Made by a program: the position numbers and the translations under genes
Assembly: GCF_030817355.1 (NCBI RefSeq)
Contig: NZ_JAUSZH010000001.1
Location: forward strand, 7,725,001-7,789,000
DNA from: Streptomyces sp. V1I1
GTDB taxonomy: Bacteria > Actinomycetota > Actinomycetes > Streptomycetales > Streptomycetaceae
DNA: 64,000 nucleotides
Reading direction: 5' to 3'
Part shown: piece after piece, positions 48,438 through 57,816 of the stretch
How the letters are laid out: each line of letters opens with the position of its first letter
Position numbering within the stretch: the first letter of the stretch is position 1
The notes under the pieces: model-generated
Databases searched by the model: none
What the model saw: only the letters and a program-made list of their open reading frames with translations
What the model was told of the DNA's origin: nothing

Positions 48438-50333
48438 CTACCGCGCGACCGGCAACGTGACGCTGCTGACCCCGCTCCGCACCGTCAACCGCGTCCCCGC
48501 CGGATAGCGAAGCGTGTGGTCGTAGTCCGTCGAGATCAGCACCACACCCAGCCGGTGTCCCTTCTTGAACACATAGTCCTGCGGCTGCATCTCCCACTCC
48601 AGCCGGTACTCACGCCCTTCCACGACCCGTTCCTGCCGCGCGATCGAGTTGCGGTTGCGGGCATCGAGCCAGCCGCGCGAGACAATCTTGAAGTCCGCGG
48701 TCTCGGTGCGGTGCGTCGTCCGGTAGGTGCAGCCCGTGTCGGACGGGATGCCCTCGCCGTAGCAGATCAGCTTCGAGGTGTCCGCCACCGTGCCCGCCGT
48801 CGCTCGCGTCTCCGTGCCGTAGTCGACCAGCAGCGCCGTCACATACGGCGACCTCCCGTCCAGTGAAGCCCGCACCGACATGTCCGGCACGCCGTTGACC
48901 CGCAGATCCCGGGACAGCGGGCCGGTCGTGTACGCGAGCCGGTTCGGGTTTGCCGCGTCCGGGCCGGTCACCAGCGCTTCCGCCTTGACCGTGCGCCCGG
49001 CGTCCGACAGCGACTGCTTCACCGGCAGACCGGGCAGCGGCGCGAGGCCGTCCGCGTTCAGCCGCAGCGTCAGATCGCGTGTGCCGCGCGCCGGCCAGTC
49101 GGACTGCTGACGCCAGGTGAAGTCCGCCTGCTCGACATCGACCGGAGGCGCGTCGAGGGCGCCGTTGTCCAAGTCGTACAGCCAGTAGTCGAACCACCGG
49201 TGCAGCTGCCCGAGCCACTCCTCCATCCGAAGCGGCATCGGATTGATGTGACCCGCCTGATGCAGCCACAGCTTGCGCGGCACGTCGTACTTCTTCAGGG
49301 CGTCCCACAACTGCCCGAAGTGCTGGGTCTTCACATTCCAGTCGTTGCCGCCGTGCACGGCGAAGACCCCGGCCCTGATCTTCCGTACGTCCTTGAGGTA
49401 GTCGCGCTCCGCCCAGAACCGGCTCCAGTCGCCGGTCGTACGGTCCTGTTCCGCCGTCAGCCGGTTCAGTACGCCCTTGCAGATCTCCCGGTCGGTGCGG
49501 CTGTAGACGTACTTGGCGAGGATGTCGGTGTCCTCGCCCTGGTAGCCGCCCGGGGCCACGACCCCGCCGTTCGCCCGGTAGTAGTCGTACCAGGAAGAAA
49601 TTCCCGAGATCGGCACGATCGCCTTCAGGCCCTCGACTCCCGTCGTGGCCACGGCAGTCGGCAGCGTCCCGTTGTACGAGATCCCCATCATGGCGGCATT
49701 GCCTGTCGACCAGGCCGCGCCGACCGGCCTGCCGTCCAGGTCCCACCCCTTGGCCCGGCCGTTCAGCCAGTCCACTGCCGCCTTCGCGCCGAGCGTCTCG
49801 TTGCGGCCGCCGGAGGTGGGGCACCCGGTCGAGCCGCCCGTGCCGACGCTGTCGACCTGCGCCACCGCATAGCCGCGCGGCAGAAAATAGTTGTCCGTAT
49901 AGCCGGGGAAGGGGACGGAGGGACCGACGAGGCCGGGCACCCGCTCCTCGCCGGAGAGCCGCCTGCCGGCCGGCAGGCCGTCCTCGTCCAGATCCACCTC
50001 GTGGAACGGCACATCGTTGCCGCCGCCCCAGTACGGACTGGCCTCGATGATCGTGGCGACCTTCAGCCCGGCGTCGGTCTCCTTCGGCCGCAGGATCCGC
50101 ATGCGTACGGTGTCGAGTCGCCCGTCGCCATCGCTGTCCGTCTCCGTCTCGACGTCCACCTGCTGCGAGATCGCGTCGGCGCGGGAGAAGGCGGGCTGGG
50201 TCTCATTGCCGACGATCTTCAGCGCCGGGTCGTCCGCCTGCGCGGCGGGGGCGGGCAGCGCCGCCAATAAGGAAGCTGCGACGGCGGCGACGCCCAGCCG
50301 CCGTGCCGTACGTACAACGGTGGGTCTCGCCAT
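48438..50333 (-). CDS. Secreted X-Pro dipeptidyl-peptidase-like serine peptidase (S15/CocE type)
   Basis: 631 residues. A Sec signal (RRLGVAAVAASLLAALPAPA) is followed by an alpha/beta-hydrolase domain (IIEASPYWGGGNDV; nucleophile elbow MMGISYNGTLPTAVATTG near residue 215; AGVFAVHGGNDWNVKTQHFG; HQAGHINP with the catalytic His) and a C-terminal jelly-roll domain (about 420-630). Expected to release X-Pro dipeptides or hydrolyse related amides or esters outside the cell. Monocistronic. Confidence 0.87.
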   Translation of the reverse strand: MARPTVVRTARRLGVAAVAASLLAALPAPAAQADDPALKIVGNETQPAFSRADAISQQVDVETETDSDGDGRLDTVRMRILRPKETDAGLKVATIIEASPYWGGGNDVPFHEVDLDEDGLPAGRRLSGEERVPGLVGPSVPFPGYTDNYFLPRGYAVAQVDSVGTGGSTGCPTSGGRNETLGAKAAVDWLNGRAKGWDLDGRPVGAAWSTGNAAMMGISYNGTLPTAVATTGVEGLKAIVPISGISSWYDYYRANGGVVAPGGYQGEDTDILAKYVYSRTDREICKGVLNRLTAEQDRTTGDWSRFWAERDYLKDVRKIRAGVFAVHGGNDWNVKTQHFGQLWDALKKYDVPRKLWLHQAGHINPMPLRMEEWLGQLHRWFDYWLYDLDNGALDAPPVDVEQADFTWRQQSDWPARGTRDLTLRLNADGLAPLPGLPVKQSLSDAGRTVKAEALVTGPDAANPNRLAYTTGPLSRDLRVNGVPDMSVRASLDGRSPYVTALLVDYGTETRATAGTVADTSKLICYGEGIPSDTGCTYRTTHRTETADFKIVSRGWLDARNRNSIARQERVVEGREYRLEWEMQPQDYVFKKGHRLGVVLISTDYDHTLRYPAGTRLTVRSGVSSVTLPVAR

Positions 50334-50529
50334 CGTGTCTCCAGAGCGGGGAAGTGACGATCACGCGGGAGCGCGCGCACATTCCACCGCGTGCGAGCCG
50401 CCCGGCGCCAGACCGCAACTCCCGCCACGCACGCCCCATGTGAGAAGGGGGGCGCTCCCGCGGCAGGGACGGCCGGCCGCTGCCTTCTGCCCTTTCGTGG
50501 AGGGGTGACCGGCAGGTAATACTCTCCAC

Positions 50530-51018
50530 ATGACTTCGCATATGACGGGCGCAGGCGGCGGCGCGCGGGGGGAGGCTGTACGGATCAGACGAGCCACCGC
50601 CCGTGACGCGAAGCGGCTCACCGCACTCGTACGCAAGTCCCGCGCCTACGAAGGCCAGTACGCCTCGGTGATCGCCGGATACCGGGTGGGCCCCGACTAC
50701 ATCGAGACCCACCACGTCTTCCTGGCCGTCGGCGAGAACGACAGGGTGCTCGGCTTCTACGCCCTGATCCTCTCCCCGCCTGAGCTGGACCTGATGTTCG
50801 TCGCCGACGCCGCCCAGGGCCGCGGCATCGGCCGCCAGCTTTTCGAACACATGATCGATGAGGCGAGCGACGCCGGGCTCACCGCCGTGCGCATCGTCTC
50901 CCACCCGCCGGCCGAGGGCTTCTACCGCAGCGTGGGCGCGAAGCGGATCGGCACGGTGAGCGCGAATCCGCCCGCTGTGATGTGGGACCGCCCCGAACTG
51001 GTCATCCCGATCCCGTAG
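50530..51018 (+). CDS. GNAT-family N-acetyltransferase
   Basis: 162 residues. IRRATARDAKRLTALVRKSR is followed by the acetyl-CoA site LMFVADAAQGRGIGRQLFEH (QGxGxG) and AEGFYRSVGAKRIGTV. A complete small acetyltransferase; substrate unknown. The stop is followed by a small hairpin (CCGGC-TTCG-GCCGG). Confidence 0.8.
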   Translation: MTSHMTGAGGGARGEAVRIRRATARDAKRLTALVRKSRAYEGQYASVIAGYRVGPDYIETHHVFLAVGENDRVLGFYALILSPPELDLMFVADAAQGRGIGRQLFEHMIDEASDAGLTAVRIVSHPPAEGFYRSVGAKRIGTVSANPPAVMWDRPELVIPIP

Positions 51019-51205
51019 CGCGGGAGCGGGCCGGCTTCGGCCGGTGCGGCGACAAGAACACGGGGCCCGTACCGCACCCGCCGCCGGTCAGACAGTGCAC
51101 GCATCGTGGACAGCTCCCTCACGCCGCACCCCGAGTGGCTTACGATCTCCGACGGACGGTCGCGTCGAGCCGACCGCCCGAAGCGCACAATCATGGAGGT
51201 CAACC

Positions 51206-52054
51206 GTGTTCAGGACGGCCAGCGGACATCGCAGTCACCGCACCAGCATCCGGGCCCGCGCCACTGCCGGTGCCGTTGCGGCGGGGATGTTCCTTGCCGT
51301 GGGCTGTTCCTCCGGCGACGACGGACCCGGTGAGGCGGCCGGCGGCGTGCCCGTGGTCCACAAGGGCAAGCTGACCACCTGCACACACCTGCCCTACCCG
51401 CCGTTCCAGTTCGAGCAGAACGGCAAGGTCGTCGGCTTCGACGTGGCCCTGATCGACCTGGTGGCGAAGAAACTCAAGGTCGAGCAGAAGATCCTGGACA
51501 CGCCGTTCGAGACCTTCAAGACCGGCGCCTTCCTCAACTCCGGCGAGTGCGATCTCGCCGCCGCCGGCATGACGATCACGGACGAGCGCAAGAAGAACGT
51601 GGACTTCTCCGTCCCGTACTTCGACGCCACACAGGCGCTGCTGGCGACGAAGAAGAGCGGCGTGACGTCCCTGGCGGACATCAAGGCCAAGAAGAAGAAG
51701 CTCGGCGCGCAGGCGGAGACCACCGGCGAGAGCTACGCCAAGTCGCAGGGCTTCGACCCGGTCGCGTTCGAGAGCTCGGACGCGGTGCTCAACGGGCTGC
51801 GTACGGGCCAGGTCGACGCCGTCGTCATCGACTACCCGGTCGTCCAGGGCTGGCTCAAGGACAAGGCGAACGCCGCCGAGTTCACGCTCGGGCAGAACAT
51901 CGAGACCGGTGAGCAGTACGGCTTCTCTGTGAAGAAGGACAACAAGAAGCTCCTCGCCGCGATCAACAAGGTGATCAACGACGCGCGCGCGGACGGCACG
52001 TACAAGAAGCTGTACGAGCAGTGGATCGGCCCGCTGCCCCAGGGCAAGTCGTGA
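51206..52054 (+). CDS. Polar amino-acid ABC transporter, substrate-binding lipoprotein
   Basis: 282 residues from GTG, with GGAGGT 6 bp upstream. Lipobox LAVGC (Cys at about residue 34). The mature domain is SBP_bac_3 type: TTCTHLPYPPFQFEQNGKVV, GFDVALIDLVAKKLKVEQKI, GECDLAAAGMTITDERKKNV, FSVPYFDATQALLATKKSGV and DAVVIDYPVVQGWL. First gene of an ABC operon; the stop overlaps the permease start. Confidence 0.92.
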   Translation: MFRTASGHRSHRTSIRARATAGAVAAGMFLAVGCSSGDDGPGEAAGGVPVVHKGKLTTCTHLPYPPFQFEQNGKVVGFDVALIDLVAKKLKVEQKILDTPFETFKTGAFLNSGECDLAAAGMTITDERKKNVDFSVPYFDATQALLATKKSGVTSLADIKAKKKKLGAQAETTGESYAKSQGFDPVAFESSDAVLNGLRTGQVDAVVIDYPVVQGWLKDKANAAEFTLGQNIETGEQYGFSVKKDNKKLLAAINKVINDARADGTYKKLYEQWIGPLPQGKS

Positions 52055-52851
52055 CCTCTCGGCTGACCAAGCGCCAGCGGCGCCGCGTCTCGCAGGGCAT
52101 CCAGTACGCGGTATTCGTCGCGGCGCTGATCGTGATCGGCTTCCTGGCCGACTGGGGTCGGCTGCAGAACCAGTTCGCGCAGAAGGACCTCGCCAAGGAG
52201 CTCTTCCCGGCGATCATCACCACCGCCCTGCGCAACACGGTGATCTACACGCTCTCCGGGTTCCTCTTCGGCCTGGTGCTCGGCCTGATCATCGCGCTGA
52301 TGCGGCTGTCGTCCGTCGCCCCCTACCGATGGGTCGCGAGCGTCTACATCGAGTTCTTCCGTGGCCTGCCCGCCCTGCTGATCTTCATCTTCGTGGGTGT
52401 GGCGGTGCCGCTGGCGTTCCCCGGCACGCAGATTCCCGGCGGTACGTACGGCAAGGTCGCCCTCGGTCTCGGTCTGGTCGCCGCCGCCTATATGGCGGAG
52501 ACGATCAGGGCGGGCATCCAGGCGGTGCCCAAGGGGCAGATGGAGGCGGCCCGTTCACTGGGCTTCTCGCACGCCCGGGCCATGGTGTCGGTGATCATCC
52601 CGCAGGCGTTCCGCATCGTGATCCCGCCGCTCACCAACGAGCTCGTCCTGCTCTTCAAGGACTCATCGCTGGTGCTGTTCCTCGGCGTCACCCTCGAGGA
52701 GCGGGAGCTGACCAAGTTCGGCAGGGACCTGGCCAGTCAGACCGCCAACTCCACCCCGATCCTGGTCGCCGGGCTCTGCTACCTCCTCGTGACCGTGCCG
52801 CTGAGCTTCGTGGTGCGCCGCCTCGAGGCCCGCGCCGACAAGGCCAGGTGA
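52051..52851 (+). CDS. Polar amino-acid ABC transporter permease
   Basis: 266 residues, GTGA overlap with the lipoprotein gene. HisM/GlnP type: [40 protein letters not shown], and the EAA loop [20 protein letters not shown]; about five membrane helices. The single permease gene implies a homodimer. Confidence 0.92.
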   Translation: MTSRLTKRQRRRVSQGIQYAVFVAALIVIGFLADWGRLQNQFAQKDLAKELFPAIITTALRNTVIYTLSGFLFGLVLGLIIALMRLSSVAPYRWVASVYIEFFRGLPALLIFIFVGVAVPLAFPGTQIPGGTYGKVALGLGLVAAAYMAETIRAGIQAVPKGQMEAARSLGFSHARAMVSVIIPQAFRIVIPPLTNELVLLFKDSSLVLFLGVTLEERELTKFGRDLASQTANSTPILVAGLCYLLVTVPLSFVVRRLEARADKAR

Positions 52852-52858
52852 GGACGAG

Positions 52859-53704
52859 ATGTCACAGAAGACGGAGACGGTGGACAGCATGGGCACGGAC
52901 GGCCCGGAGATCGAGATCCGGGGGCTGCACAAGTCGTTCGGGGACAACGAGGTGCTGCGCGGCATCGACCTGGACATTGCCCGAGGCGAGGTGGTGTGCG
53001 TCATCGGCCCTTCGGGTTCGGGCAAGTCGACACTGCTCCGCTGCGTGAACCTGCTGGAGGAGCCGACATCGGGCCTGGTCTTCGTCGGCGGTACGGAAGT
53101 CACCGACCTCGACGTGGACATCGATGCGGTACGCCGCCGTATCGGCATGGTCTTCCAGCAGTTCAACCTGTTCCCGCACCTGAACGTGACCGAGAACCTC
53201 ACGCTGCCCCAGCGCCGGGTTCTGGGCCGGAACAAGGCGAGCGCCGCGGTCGTCGCCCGGGAGAACCTGGAACGCGTCGGCCTCGCCGACAAGGCGGACG
53301 CCTATCCGGCGCAGTTGTCCGGCGGGCAGCAGCAGCGGGTGGCGATCGCGCGGGCGCTGGTGATGGGCCCCGAGGTGATGCTCTTCGACGAGCCGACCTC
53401 CGCGCTCGACCCCGAGCTGGTGGGCGAGGTGCTTTCCGTGATGCGGCAGCTGGCCGCCGAGGGCATGACGATGATGGTCGTCACCCACGAGATGAGCTTC
53501 GCCCGGGAGGTCGCCGACCGCGTCGTGTTCATGGATGGTGGCGTCATCGTCGAGCAGGGCCCGGCAGCGCAGGTCGTGGGTGATCCGCAGCACGAGCGGA
53601 CCAGGAACTTCCTGATGCGCATCCTGGACCCGGCCGCGGCCGATGCCCCGGTCGAGGACGCCGGGCCGGATGTCCGTAAGCCGGTTGACGGTCCGTCCGA
53701 ATGA
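52859..53704 (+). CDS. Polar amino-acid ABC transporter ATPase
   Basis: 281 residues. Walker [14 protein letters not shown] near residue 49, signature [15 protein letters not shown], Walker [21 protein letters not shown], then the H-loop VVTHEMSF. GlnQ/HisP type. Third gene of the operon, 7 bp after the permease. The C-terminal ~35 residues ([14 protein letters not shown]...) are a low-complexity extension not seen in most GlnQ proteins. Confidence 0.93.
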   Translation: MSQKTETVDSMGTDGPEIEIRGLHKSFGDNEVLRGIDLDIARGEVVCVIGPSGSGKSTLLRCVNLLEEPTSGLVFVGGTEVTDLDVDIDAVRRRIGMVFQQFNLFPHLNVTENLTLPQRRVLGRNKASAAVVARENLERVGLADKADAYPAQLSGGQQQRVAIARALVMGPEVMLFDEPTSALDPELVGEVLSVMRQLAAEGMTMMVVTHEMSFAREVADRVVFMDGGVIVEQGPAAQVVGDPQHERTRNFLMRILDPAAADAPVEDAGPDVRKPVDGPSE

Positions 53705-53786
53705 TGATGCGATCCCACGTCAGCGTCGCGGTGCACCCGGCAAAGAGACCGCCGTGGGCATGGAGGCGCCGCATCATGGGACAGCC

Positions 53787-54293
53787 ATGGACACACCCAT
53801 CAAGCCGGACGGCCGCATCGCGGCCCTCGGCAACCAGCTGATCGACATCCACCTTTCGCTCCGCGAGGGGCTCGCCAGGCTTCGCGAGGACGCCGAAGCC
53901 TGGCTCGACGGCCGGGCAGAGCGGCCGCGCGAACTGCGGGCGCACTGCCTGGCCTTCTGCTCGGCAGTGAACCGGCATCACACCGGCGAGGACGACGGGG
54001 CCTTCCCCGCTCTCGGCGAGCTTCACCCCGAACTGCGGCCGGTGCTCGAGGAGTTGGGGCGCGACCATCACGTTGTGGCCGGGATCCTGCGCGGGCTGGA
54101 AGAGCTGCTCGGCCGGCCCGGTCCGGACACGGAGCCCGTGGACGCACAGCGCGTACGGACGGAGCTGGACAGCCTGGCCGCCCTGCTGGAGTCGCATTTC
54201 GTCTACGAGGAGAAGCGGCTCGTCGCGGCCCTCAACGCGCTGCCGGACCGGGCCGGGACCGCCGGGACCCTGCTGGGCCGGGAGGCGACCTGA
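53787..54293 (+). CDS. Hemerythrin HHE-domain protein
   Basis: 168 residues from the ATG at 53787 (an earlier ATG at 53760 is possible). Helical bundle with likely di-iron ligands: DIHLSLREGL, NRHHTGEDDGAFPAL, LGRDHHVVAGILRG and SHFVYEEKRLVAAL (HxxxE). Such proteins bind oxygen, NO or iron or serve in redox sensing. It follows the ABC operon by 82 bp and is convergent with the TetR gene, ending 10 bp from it. Confidence 0.85.
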   Translation: MDTPIKPDGRIAALGNQLIDIHLSLREGLARLREDAEAWLDGRAERPRELRAHCLAFCSAVNRHHTGEDDGAFPALGELHPELRPVLEELGRDHHVVAGILRGLEELLGRPGPDTEPVDAQRVRTELDSLAALLESHFVYEEKRLVAALNALPDRAGTAGTLLGREAT

Positions 54294-54303
54294 GCCGAGG
54301 GCT

Positions 54304-54876
54304 CTAAGAGGTCAGTCCGGCGACGTCGAGGAGAGCGCCCGCGGTGGTGACCGCGAGCCCGTCGAGGGTCTCCGCCCCGACCCCGGCGCGGGCGCTCGCC
54401 CCGTCGAAGACCAGGGTCAACTGCCGTGCCAGCAGCCCGGGATCGGCCGCGCCGCCGCGTTCGGCCTCGGTGCGGAAGAAGTCGGTGAGGGCCTGCTTGA
54501 CCTTGCGGGCGACCCGGCTCGCCGGGTGCTCGGGGTTCTTGAGCTCGACCTCCACGGCGAGAAACGGGCAGCCCCGGAACCCGGGAGTCGTGGAGGCCTC
54601 CTCCAGCCGTTCGAAGACGTGCAGGATCCGCGCGCGGGGCGGGCGCGGATCGTCCTTCGGGGGGATGAGCAGCGTCTGGTACTGCGGAGCGCGCCGCTGC
54701 AGAGAGGCGGCGAGGACCGCGTCCTTGCTGTCGAACAGCTGGTACATCGAGCGCTTCGAGACCCCGGCCTCCCGGCACAGCGCCTCGACGCCGATGCCGA
54801 CACCTTCGCGGTAGAAGAGCTCGGCCGCGGCGTCGAGCAGTCGCTCCCGGGTGGACGTCGTCGCTGTCGTGGTCAT
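54304..54876 (-). CDS. TetR-family repressor
   Basis: 190 residues. N-terminal HTH: RERLLDAAAELFYREGVGIG, then VEALCREAGVSKRSMYQLFD. The C-terminal ligand domain is AcrR-like with a Cys in GFRGCPFLAVEVEL. Divergent from an SDR gene with two copies of an operator-like palindrome between them; it almost surely represses that gene and itself. Confidence 0.92.
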   Translation of the reverse strand: MTTTATTSTRERLLDAAAELFYREGVGIGVEALCREAGVSKRSMYQLFDSKDAVLAASLQRRAPQYQTLLIPPKDDPRPPRARILHVFERLEEASTTPGFRGCPFLAVEVELKNPEHPASRVARKVKQALTDFFRTEAERGGAADPGLLARQLTLVFDGASARAGVGAETLDGLAVTTAGALLDVAGLTS

Positions 54877-54906
54877 ACGTCGAGGTTACCGCCGGGGCTT
54901 GGCATT

Positions 54907-54948
54907 GGAAAACGATCGGTTTACCATCGAGGAAACCGATCGGTTTCC
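54907..54948. promoter_or_regulatory. Twin TetR operators between tetR and SDR genes
   Basis: A perfect 18-bp palindrome, GGAAACCGATCGGTTTCC (54931-54948), and a near copy, GGAAAACGATCGGTTTAC (54907-54924), centred 24 bp apart. Position between the divergent genes and the symmetry make these the likely repressor sites. Confidence 0.8.
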
Positions 54949-54990
54949 GATGGTCGGGGAAGACCACTCGCGCGAGCGGGGTGAGGAGAC

Positions 54991-55710
54991 ATGACCATGC
55001 AGATCGAAGGCGCAGTGGCTCTGGTGACGGGCGGCAATCGCGGGCTCGGGGAGCAGATCGTCAAGGCGCTCCTGGAGCGCGGGGCGGCCAAGGTCTACGC
55101 GGCAGCACGCAATCCGGACTCGGTCAGGACACCGGGAGCCGTGCCGCTCGCACTCGACATCACGGACCCCGACTCGGTCCGCGCCGCGGCCGAGCAGGCC
55201 CAGGACGTCACGCTCCTGATCAACAACGCGGGCATCTCCACCGGGTCCGGTGTGCTCGACGGTGAGCTGGACGCCTTCCGGCGGGAGATGGACACCCACG
55301 TCTTCGGCACGCTCGCGATGAGCAGGGCCTTTGCTCCCGCTCTCGCCCGCAACGGCGGCGGCGCGCTCCTCAATGTCCTTTCAGCCCTGTCCTGGATCGC
55401 GTTCCCCACCAGCGCCGCCTACTGCGCGGCCAAGTCGGCCGAGTGGTCCGTCACCAACTCGCTGCGGGTGCAGCTGGCCGAGCAGCAGACCCTGGTGACG
55501 TCCTTGCACGTGGGATACATGGACACGGACATGGCCGCGAAGGTCGACGCCCCCAAGAGCGATCCGGCCAAGGTCGCCCACCTGGCGCTCGACGGCATCG
55601 AGGCGGGCGAGTACGAAGTCCTCGCCGACGAGATCAGCGGGCAGGTCAGGGCCGGGCTCGCGGCCGGCCCTGCCGCGCTCTACCCGCAGCTGGCGCAGGC
55701 CCGCGGCTAA
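54991..55710 (+). CDS. Short-chain dehydrogenase/reductase (SDR)
   Basis: 239 residues behind GAGGAG. Classical SDR: cofactor loop VALVTGGNRGLGEQIVKALL, LLINNAGISTGSGV (NNAG), catalytic Ser and YxxxK in LSALSWIAFPTSAAYCAAKS, then HVGYMDTDM. The cofactor-binding loop has Arg after GGN (GGNRGLG), which commonly goes with NADP. Controlled by the divergent TetR; a small-molecule detoxification or quorum-type role is plausible. Confidence 0.92.
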   Translation: MTMQIEGAVALVTGGNRGLGEQIVKALLERGAAKVYAAARNPDSVRTPGAVPLALDITDPDSVRAAAEQAQDVTLLINNAGISTGSGVLDGELDAFRREMDTHVFGTLAMSRAFAPALARNGGGALLNVLSALSWIAFPTSAAYCAAKSAEWSVTNSLRVQLAEQQTLVTSLHVGYMDTDMAAKVDAPKSDPAKVAHLALDGIEAGEYEVLADEISGQVRAGLAAGPAALYPQLAQARG

Positions 55711-55714
55711 GACG

Positions 55715-55750
55715 TCCCGCGGCTCCTGTTTCCCGGCGGGAGCCGCGGGA
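55715..55750. terminator. Hairpin between convergent SDR and NAD-kinase-like genes
   Basis: TCCCGCGGCTCC pairs perfectly with GGAGCCGCGGGA across a 12-nt loop, 4 bp after the SDR stop. Confidence 0.7.
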
Positions 55751-55779
55751 TCCCTCGCTGCGCTGCGTCGCCTGCGCTG

Positions 55780-56679
55780 TCAGAGCAGGAGGCGCAGCGT
55801 GGTGTCCGCGATGCCCAGCCGGACCGTCTGGCCCCAGGTGAGTTCCAGTGCGTCGCTCTCGATCCCGTCGCCGAAGGCGACCAGCCGGTCGGACTCGACG
55901 ACGAGCCGCAGCTGATCGGTGCGTTGCAAGGTGCCCTCGACCAGTGAGGTGCCGGTGGCGGGGGAGGGCCAGGCCTCGCGTACGAACCAGACGAGCCGCG
56001 GATCGGCGGGGCCCGGGAGCGTCAGCGTACTGCCGCGCTCCTGCCACAGGGAGCGCAGCCAGCCGGTGGAACCGGTCCCGGTGCCGACCAGGACGCCGGA
56101 TGAGGCCTGCGCCTCGGGCGGCGCTGCCTCGTCGTCGTGTCCGATGCGGTAGCGGGCGGTCTGGTGCCCCGGCGCGCCGAGGTAGATCTCGTTGAGGGCC
56201 AGGAGGCGCTGGGTGTCGTCTGCGACGGCCTCCACCATCGTGAGTTCTTCCGTCGTGCCCCGGCGGGAGGCTGCCGCGGGGAGCAACATGGCCGCGTCGG
56301 CCATGTGGTGGCGCACCAGGACGCCCGGATTGCGGCCGGGGTCGGTGTCGATCCCGATCACCGGCTGGCCGGACAGGTACTTGGCCGCGTTGGCGACCAG
56401 CCCGTCCTGACCCACCACGACCACCACGTCCTCGGGGGCGAACAGGAAACGGTCGAGGTCCGCTCGTTCCACCCGGGCTTGGCGCCACTGCAGCGGAACC
56501 GCCGCCGCCACCTGCGCGAGCACCCGCCGCGCACGGTGGTGGCGCTCGGCAACCTCCTCGATGCCGCGGCCGCGCGAGGAGAGGAAGAAGCCCGCCTGGC
56601 CGTGCGTGCCGTGCCGGGCGAGCAACTCCTCGTACTCGGTGGTGCGATGCACAAGCACCGCGCGCGGCGCGAGGCTCAC
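55780..56679 (-). CDS. NAD(+)/NADH kinase-like protein with atypical nucleotide motif
   Basis: 299 residues. The overall pattern is that of NAD kinases: DVVVVVGQDGLVANAAKYLS, PVIGIDTDPGRNPGVL, LNEIYLGAPGHQTARYRI, SSGVLVGTGTGSTGW and LVAFGDGIE. The invariant GGDGT reads GQDGL, and the second loop has GTGTGS rather than TPTGS. The Asp remains. It may be an inactive or altered-specificity relative of the housekeeping enzyme. ATGA-coupled to the upstream SPFH gene, so the two probably act together. Confidence 0.75.
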   Translation of the reverse strand: MSLAPRAVLVHRTTEYEELLARHGTHGQAGFFLSSRGRGIEEVAERHHRARRVLAQVAAAVPLQWRQARVERADLDRFLFAPEDVVVVVGQDGLVANAAKYLSGQPVIGIDTDPGRNPGVLVRHHMADAAMLLPAAASRRGTTEELTMVEAVADDTQRLLALNEIYLGAPGHQTARYRIGHDDEAAPPEAQASSGVLVGTGTGSTGWLRSLWQERGSTLTLPGPADPRLVWFVREAWPSPATGTSLVEGTLQRTDQLRLVVESDRLVAFGDGIESDALELTWGQTVRLGIADTTLRLLL

Positions 56680-57686
56680 GCCTGCTCCCCGTGGGGGCGG
56701 CCGAGCTTGGCCAGCAGGCCGGTGAGGACGTCGGGGGAGACGGTGAGGCTGTCGATGCGGGGCAGGTTCTCGGCCAGCAGTGTGCCGGTCAGGGCGTGCA
56801 GGGTGGCGGCGTCCACGTCGGCGTGCACCCGCAGCCAGGCGGCCTGGGCCTGGGCCCGTGCCTCGCCGACCTCGCGTGCCGCTTCGGCCTCGGCCCTGGC
56901 CAGCCGGACCGTACGCGCGGCCTCCGCCTCCGCCCGTACGCCGTCGGCCGCGGCGCTCTCCTCGGCCTCGCGGCGCGCGTTGGTGCCGCGCTGGTCGACC
57001 AACTGCTCCTCCCGGCGGGCCAGTTCGATCTTGCTGGCGAGTTCGTTCTCGGCGATGGCGCGCTCGCGCTCCACGGCCACGGCGCGCCGCTCGTACGTCG
57101 CCCGGTCCGCCTCCTGCTGTATCTGCTCCCGTGCCGGGGTGCGCAGCGCCCGCTCGACCTCGGGCTCGGGCCGCAGGGCGACGACGCGTACGGCGACGAC
57201 GGCGATTCCGGTGGCGTCCAGCCGGGGCTCGGCGGCCAGCCCCTGGCCGATCCGGTCCCGTACCGATGCGACGCCGTCCACCAGTGCTGCCGCCAGCGGC
57301 GTGCGGGCCAGCACGTCGAGAGCGTGCTGCTGGGCGGTTTCGGTGAGGAGGGTTGAGATCTGCTCCAGCGGGGCGCCGCGCCAGACGCCGGTGTCAGGGT
57401 CGATGGAGAAGTCGAGGCGGGCGGCGGCGGTGGCCGGATCGCTGATCCGGTACGTGACCGTCGCCTGCACGGTGACGTCCTGGAAGTCGGACGTACGGGC
57501 GTGGAAAGCCATGGCCAGTTCCCGGTCGTCGACCGGCACTTCGCACAGCGCGGCGGTCAGGGCGCGGAACCAGAAGCTCAGTCCGGGGCCGTCGTGGACG
57601 AGCTGTCCGCGCTTGTGGTGGCGGACATGGGCGGTGGGCGTGGAGCGAAGATGACGCCATCCGAAGCGCCTGATGATGTCGGCCAT
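56676..57686 (-). CDS. SPFH/band-7 domain protein
   Basis: 336 residues. No membrane helix at the N-terminus; the SPFH domain spans about 30-190 (GLSFWFRALTAALCEVPVDD, DVTVQATVTYRISDPATAAA, LAARTPLAAALVDG-like, GIAVVAVRVVALRPEPEVER). It is followed by a long charged coiled coil (about 190-290; EREQIQQEADRATYERRAVA and EAARTVRLARAEAEAAREVG). Such proteins form membrane-associated scaffolds (stomatin/flotillin-like). Promoter carries a striking inverted repeat. Confidence 0.85.
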   Translation of the reverse strand: MADIIRRFGWRHLRSTPTAHVRHHKRGQLVHDGPGLSFWFRALTAALCEVPVDDRELAMAFHARTSDFQDVTVQATVTYRISDPATAAARLDFSIDPDTGVWRGAPLEQISTLLTETAQQHALDVLARTPLAAALVDGVASVRDRIGQGLAAEPRLDATGIAVVAVRVVALRPEPEVERALRTPAREQIQQEADRATYERRAVAVERERAIAENELASKIELARREEQLVDQRGTNARREAEESAAADGVRAEAEAARTVRLARAEAEAAREVGEARAQAQAAWLRVHADVDAATLHALTGTLLAENLPRIDSLTVSPDVLTGLLAKLGRPHGEQA

Positions 57687-57699
57687 GACAGCCTCCCCT

Positions 57700-57751
57700 T
57701 TTCGTCGTATCGACGATATAGAAGGAGAGGCTTATCGTCAATACGACGAAA
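57700..57751. promoter_or_regulatory. 19-bp inverted repeat in the SPFH promoter
   Basis: TTTCGTCGTATCGACGATA (57700-57718) and its complement with one mismatch (57733-57751), 14 bp apart. Each arm holds its own small dyad (TCGTCG-ATA-CGACGA in one arm). It sits 14 bp upstream of the SPFH ATG and looks like a double binding site for a dimeric repressor. The regulator is unknown. Confidence 0.65.
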
Positions 57752-57816
57752 GGCGCCGGGTCTGCCGGGCCGAGAGTGCGGCCCGAAGGTGCGAGCCGCC
57801 CCTCGGGCGGAAGCCG

